Positions 4,587 to 5,638 of a stretch of 5,638 nucleotides of DNA are shown piece after piece (within the stretch, counting starts at the first letter, position 1; each line of letters starts with the position of its first letter). The notes under the pieces were generated by a model that worked only from the letters and a program-made list of their open reading frames with translations, ran no database searches and was not told the origin of the DNA. Source of the DNA: J088 sp003695505 [NCBI: Candidatus Dadabacteria bacterium] (GTDB lineage Bacteria > J088); assembly GCA_003695505.1 (NCBI GenBank), contig RFIY01000385.1:1-5638 (forward strand), written 5' to 3'. Both the position numbers and the translations under genes were made by a program.

Positions 4587-5638
4587 GCGCGGGATTTCTC
4601 GATGAGAATATCGACTGTGTGCCGTCGCTGGGACCGGCATTCAGCACCGACCAGAACCTGACGCCCGAAGCCGGTTTTCTGCTCAGCCAGATCGACGGGC
4701 GAACAACCTGGAAGGATCTGCTGTTGCTGCTGCCGTTCGACCGTGACACGGTCGGCGCACTCGCGGTCGATCTGCGGCGACGCAACATTCTCGTCTGGGA
4801 GGGCGGCACGACGCCACCAGCAGCCGAAGCACCGCCGGAACCCACGGCTGCAGCCACGGTGGATCCTGCCGCGGAAATCGACAGCCCCGGCCCGGCCGAG
4901 TCCGCAATCTCCAGCGATCCCTTCGGCTTCGGCGCCCCTGTACCGGATGCCCCAGCAGCGCCACCTCCCCCGGAACCGCGACCCGACGAGCGTGCCCTAT
5001 CACAGCCATCGCCCCGCCCGGATCACAGCGAAGACGACGAACTTGATGACGACTTCGATGAGGCCGCCGAAATTCTCGCTGCACTTCAGGACGGTGGCGT
5101 GCTGGATCTCGTGGAGGCGCCGGTGCGCGCTGCTGCGCCGAACGGGGACACAGAGATGCTTCTCGAGGATCTTGACACGCTGGAAGACGACTCCGAGAGT
5201 GCCGATGCTGGCGCGTCGGTCGATGCCCTCCTCGAAGAACTCGATGACATCGAGGAACTCACCGAAGAAACCGACGCCACGCCCGTCGAGGCCGATACCC
5301 TCATCGACGAACTCAACGACATCGAGGATGCCGACGCAAGCCGCGAGCACGCTGACGAATCGGATGTCGATGGCCTGCTCGAAGAACTCGATGACATCGA
5401 GGAACTTACCGACGAACCTGACGCCGAGTCCGCCGATCCTGATGCACTCCTCGACGAACTCAACGACATCGAGGATGCCGACGCAAGCCGCGAGCACGCT
5501 GACGAATCCGATGTCGATGACCTGCTCGAAGAACTTGACGATATTGAAGACATTACCGAAGAAGCTGACACCGAACCCGGCGAACCCGACGCTCTCCTCG
5601 ACGAGCTCAACGGGATCGCGGACGTCGATGATGTAGAA
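4583..5638 (+). CDS. Unknown acidic tandem-repeat protein, 3' end outside window
   Basis: I do not recognise this gene. The frame is open from an ATG overlapping the argF stop (ATGA) to the last base, 352 codons with no stop, so it is partial at its C-terminus. Residues 1-75 form a compact domain containing LTPEAGFLLSQIDGRTTWKDL and ending VDLRRRNILVW. This resembles small winged-helix-like N-terminal modules with an L-[ST]-P-E-x-G-F-[LV]-L-S-x-I-D-G-R signature, a resemblance from memory only. Residues 76-148 are a Pro/Ala-rich, probably disordered linker. From 149 it is strongly acidic, starting with EDDELDDDFDE. From 214 to 352 it is a tandem repeat with 65 Asp/Glu out of 139 residues, only two Arg and no Lys. 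No signal peptide or membrane segment is seen. Coupling to argF implies co-translation with arginine enzymes but does not prove a related function. A C-terminal domain may follow beyond the window. Confidence 0.85.
   Translation, partial: MSAGFLDENIDCVPSLGPAFSTDQNLTPEAGFLLSQIDGRTTWKDLLLLLPFDRDTVGALAVDLRRRNILVWEGGTTPPAAEAPPEPTAAATVDPAAEIDSPGPAESAISSDPFGFGAPVPDAPAAPPPPEPRPDERALSQPSPRPDHSEDDELDDDFDEAAEILAALQDGGVLDLVEAPVRAAAPNGDTEMLLEDLDTLEDDSESADAGASVDALLEELDDIEELTEETDATPVEADTLIDELNDIEDADASREHADESDVDGLLEELDDIEELTDEPDAESADPDALLDELNDIEDADASREHADESDVDDLLEELDDIEDITEEADTEPGEPDALLDELNGIADVDDVE
5222..5638 (+). repeat. 147-bp in-frame tandem repeat (49-residue period), nearly three copies
   Basis: Each 147-bp unit encodes a 24-residue half (type A: 5222-5293, 5369-5440, 5516-5587) followed by a 25-residue half (type B: 5294-5368, 5441-5515, and 5588 onward cut by the window end). 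Type A begins D-x-L-L-E-E-L-D-D-I-E. Type B begins D-x-L-[LI]-D-E-L-N-[DG]-I and, in the two full copies, ends DADASREHADESDV. Bases 5304-5361 and 5451-5508 are identical over 58 nt, and only two mismatches occur across 5304-5388 versus 5451-5535. A more degenerate half, EMLLEDLDTLEDD, precedes the array at residues 191-203. The repeat lies in a coding frame throughout, with a period that is a multiple of three. Confidence 0.9.

Noticed and set aside
3105-4640. 511-codon minus-strand frame across argD and argF
   Set aside because: It lies antisense to two clearly recognised enzymes and spans their junction. Its length comes from GC-rich codon bias, and the Ser/Arg-rich translation has no domain.
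5000-5610. Minus-strand frames with Ser-rich and Val/Phe/Glu-rich repeats
   Set aside because: Their periodicity is inherited from the 147-bp coding repeat on the + strand, and they have no start context or independent support.
4743-5636. 297-codon + strand frame ending in TAG at 5634-5636
   Set aside because: It is an out-of-frame reading of the acidic repeat gene. The frame starting at 4583 is coupled to argF, has a coherent N-terminal domain and stays open to the window end.
5222-5638. Possible CRISPR array or other non-coding tandem repeat
   Set aside because: The period is 147 bp with no distinct unique spacers, the frame is preserved, and substitutions between copies keep the protein pattern, so it is coding repeat DNA.

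Overview
The window looks like a chromosomal segment of a high-GC proteobacterium, most likely a gammaproteobacterium. The basis is GC-rich third codon positions, an argD-argF pair arranged as in several gammaproteobacterial lineages, and REP/BIME-like GC-rich hairpin repeats between genes. This is inferred from style and gene order; nothing in the window fixes the genus. All five protein genes are on the + strand.

Region 1 (1-537) has no convincing gene. It is packed with palindromic elements: a 7-bp GC hairpin, an 11-bp A/T-containing stem-loop, a roughly 80-bp mosaic unit present twice as diverged direct copies (107-190 and 422-500), and between these a pair of inverted CCCCGGA...TCCGGGG hairpins (251-282 and 378-398). 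Region 2 (538-2417) holds two genes of 312 codons each, separated by 2 nt: an alpha/beta-hydrolase with a complete Ser-Asp-His triad, and a luciferase-like (LLM class) flavin or F420 oxidoreductase. They look like a two-gene transcript ending at a short terminator-like hairpin that overlaps the second stop codon.

Region 3 (2418-5638) begins with a clear extended -10 element (TGGTATACT) upstream of argD (acetylornithine aminotransferase). argF (ornithine carbamoyltransferase) follows with an ATGA overlap. A third gene then starts with a second ATGA overlap and is still open at the window end (352 codons seen). ArgD makes N-acetylornithine. After deacetylation by an enzyme not encoded here, ArgF converts ornithine to citrulline, so the operon head is arginine biosynthesis.

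The third gene is the unusual part. It has a compact N-terminal domain of about 75 residues, a Pro/Ala-rich linker, and a very acidic tandem repeat of 49-residue period built from alternating 24- and 25-residue halves, each starting with a D-x-L-[LI]-[ED]-E-L motif. Its function is not recognised. Its translational coupling to argF and its nearly identical 147-bp DNA repeats make it the best candidate in the window for something undescribed.
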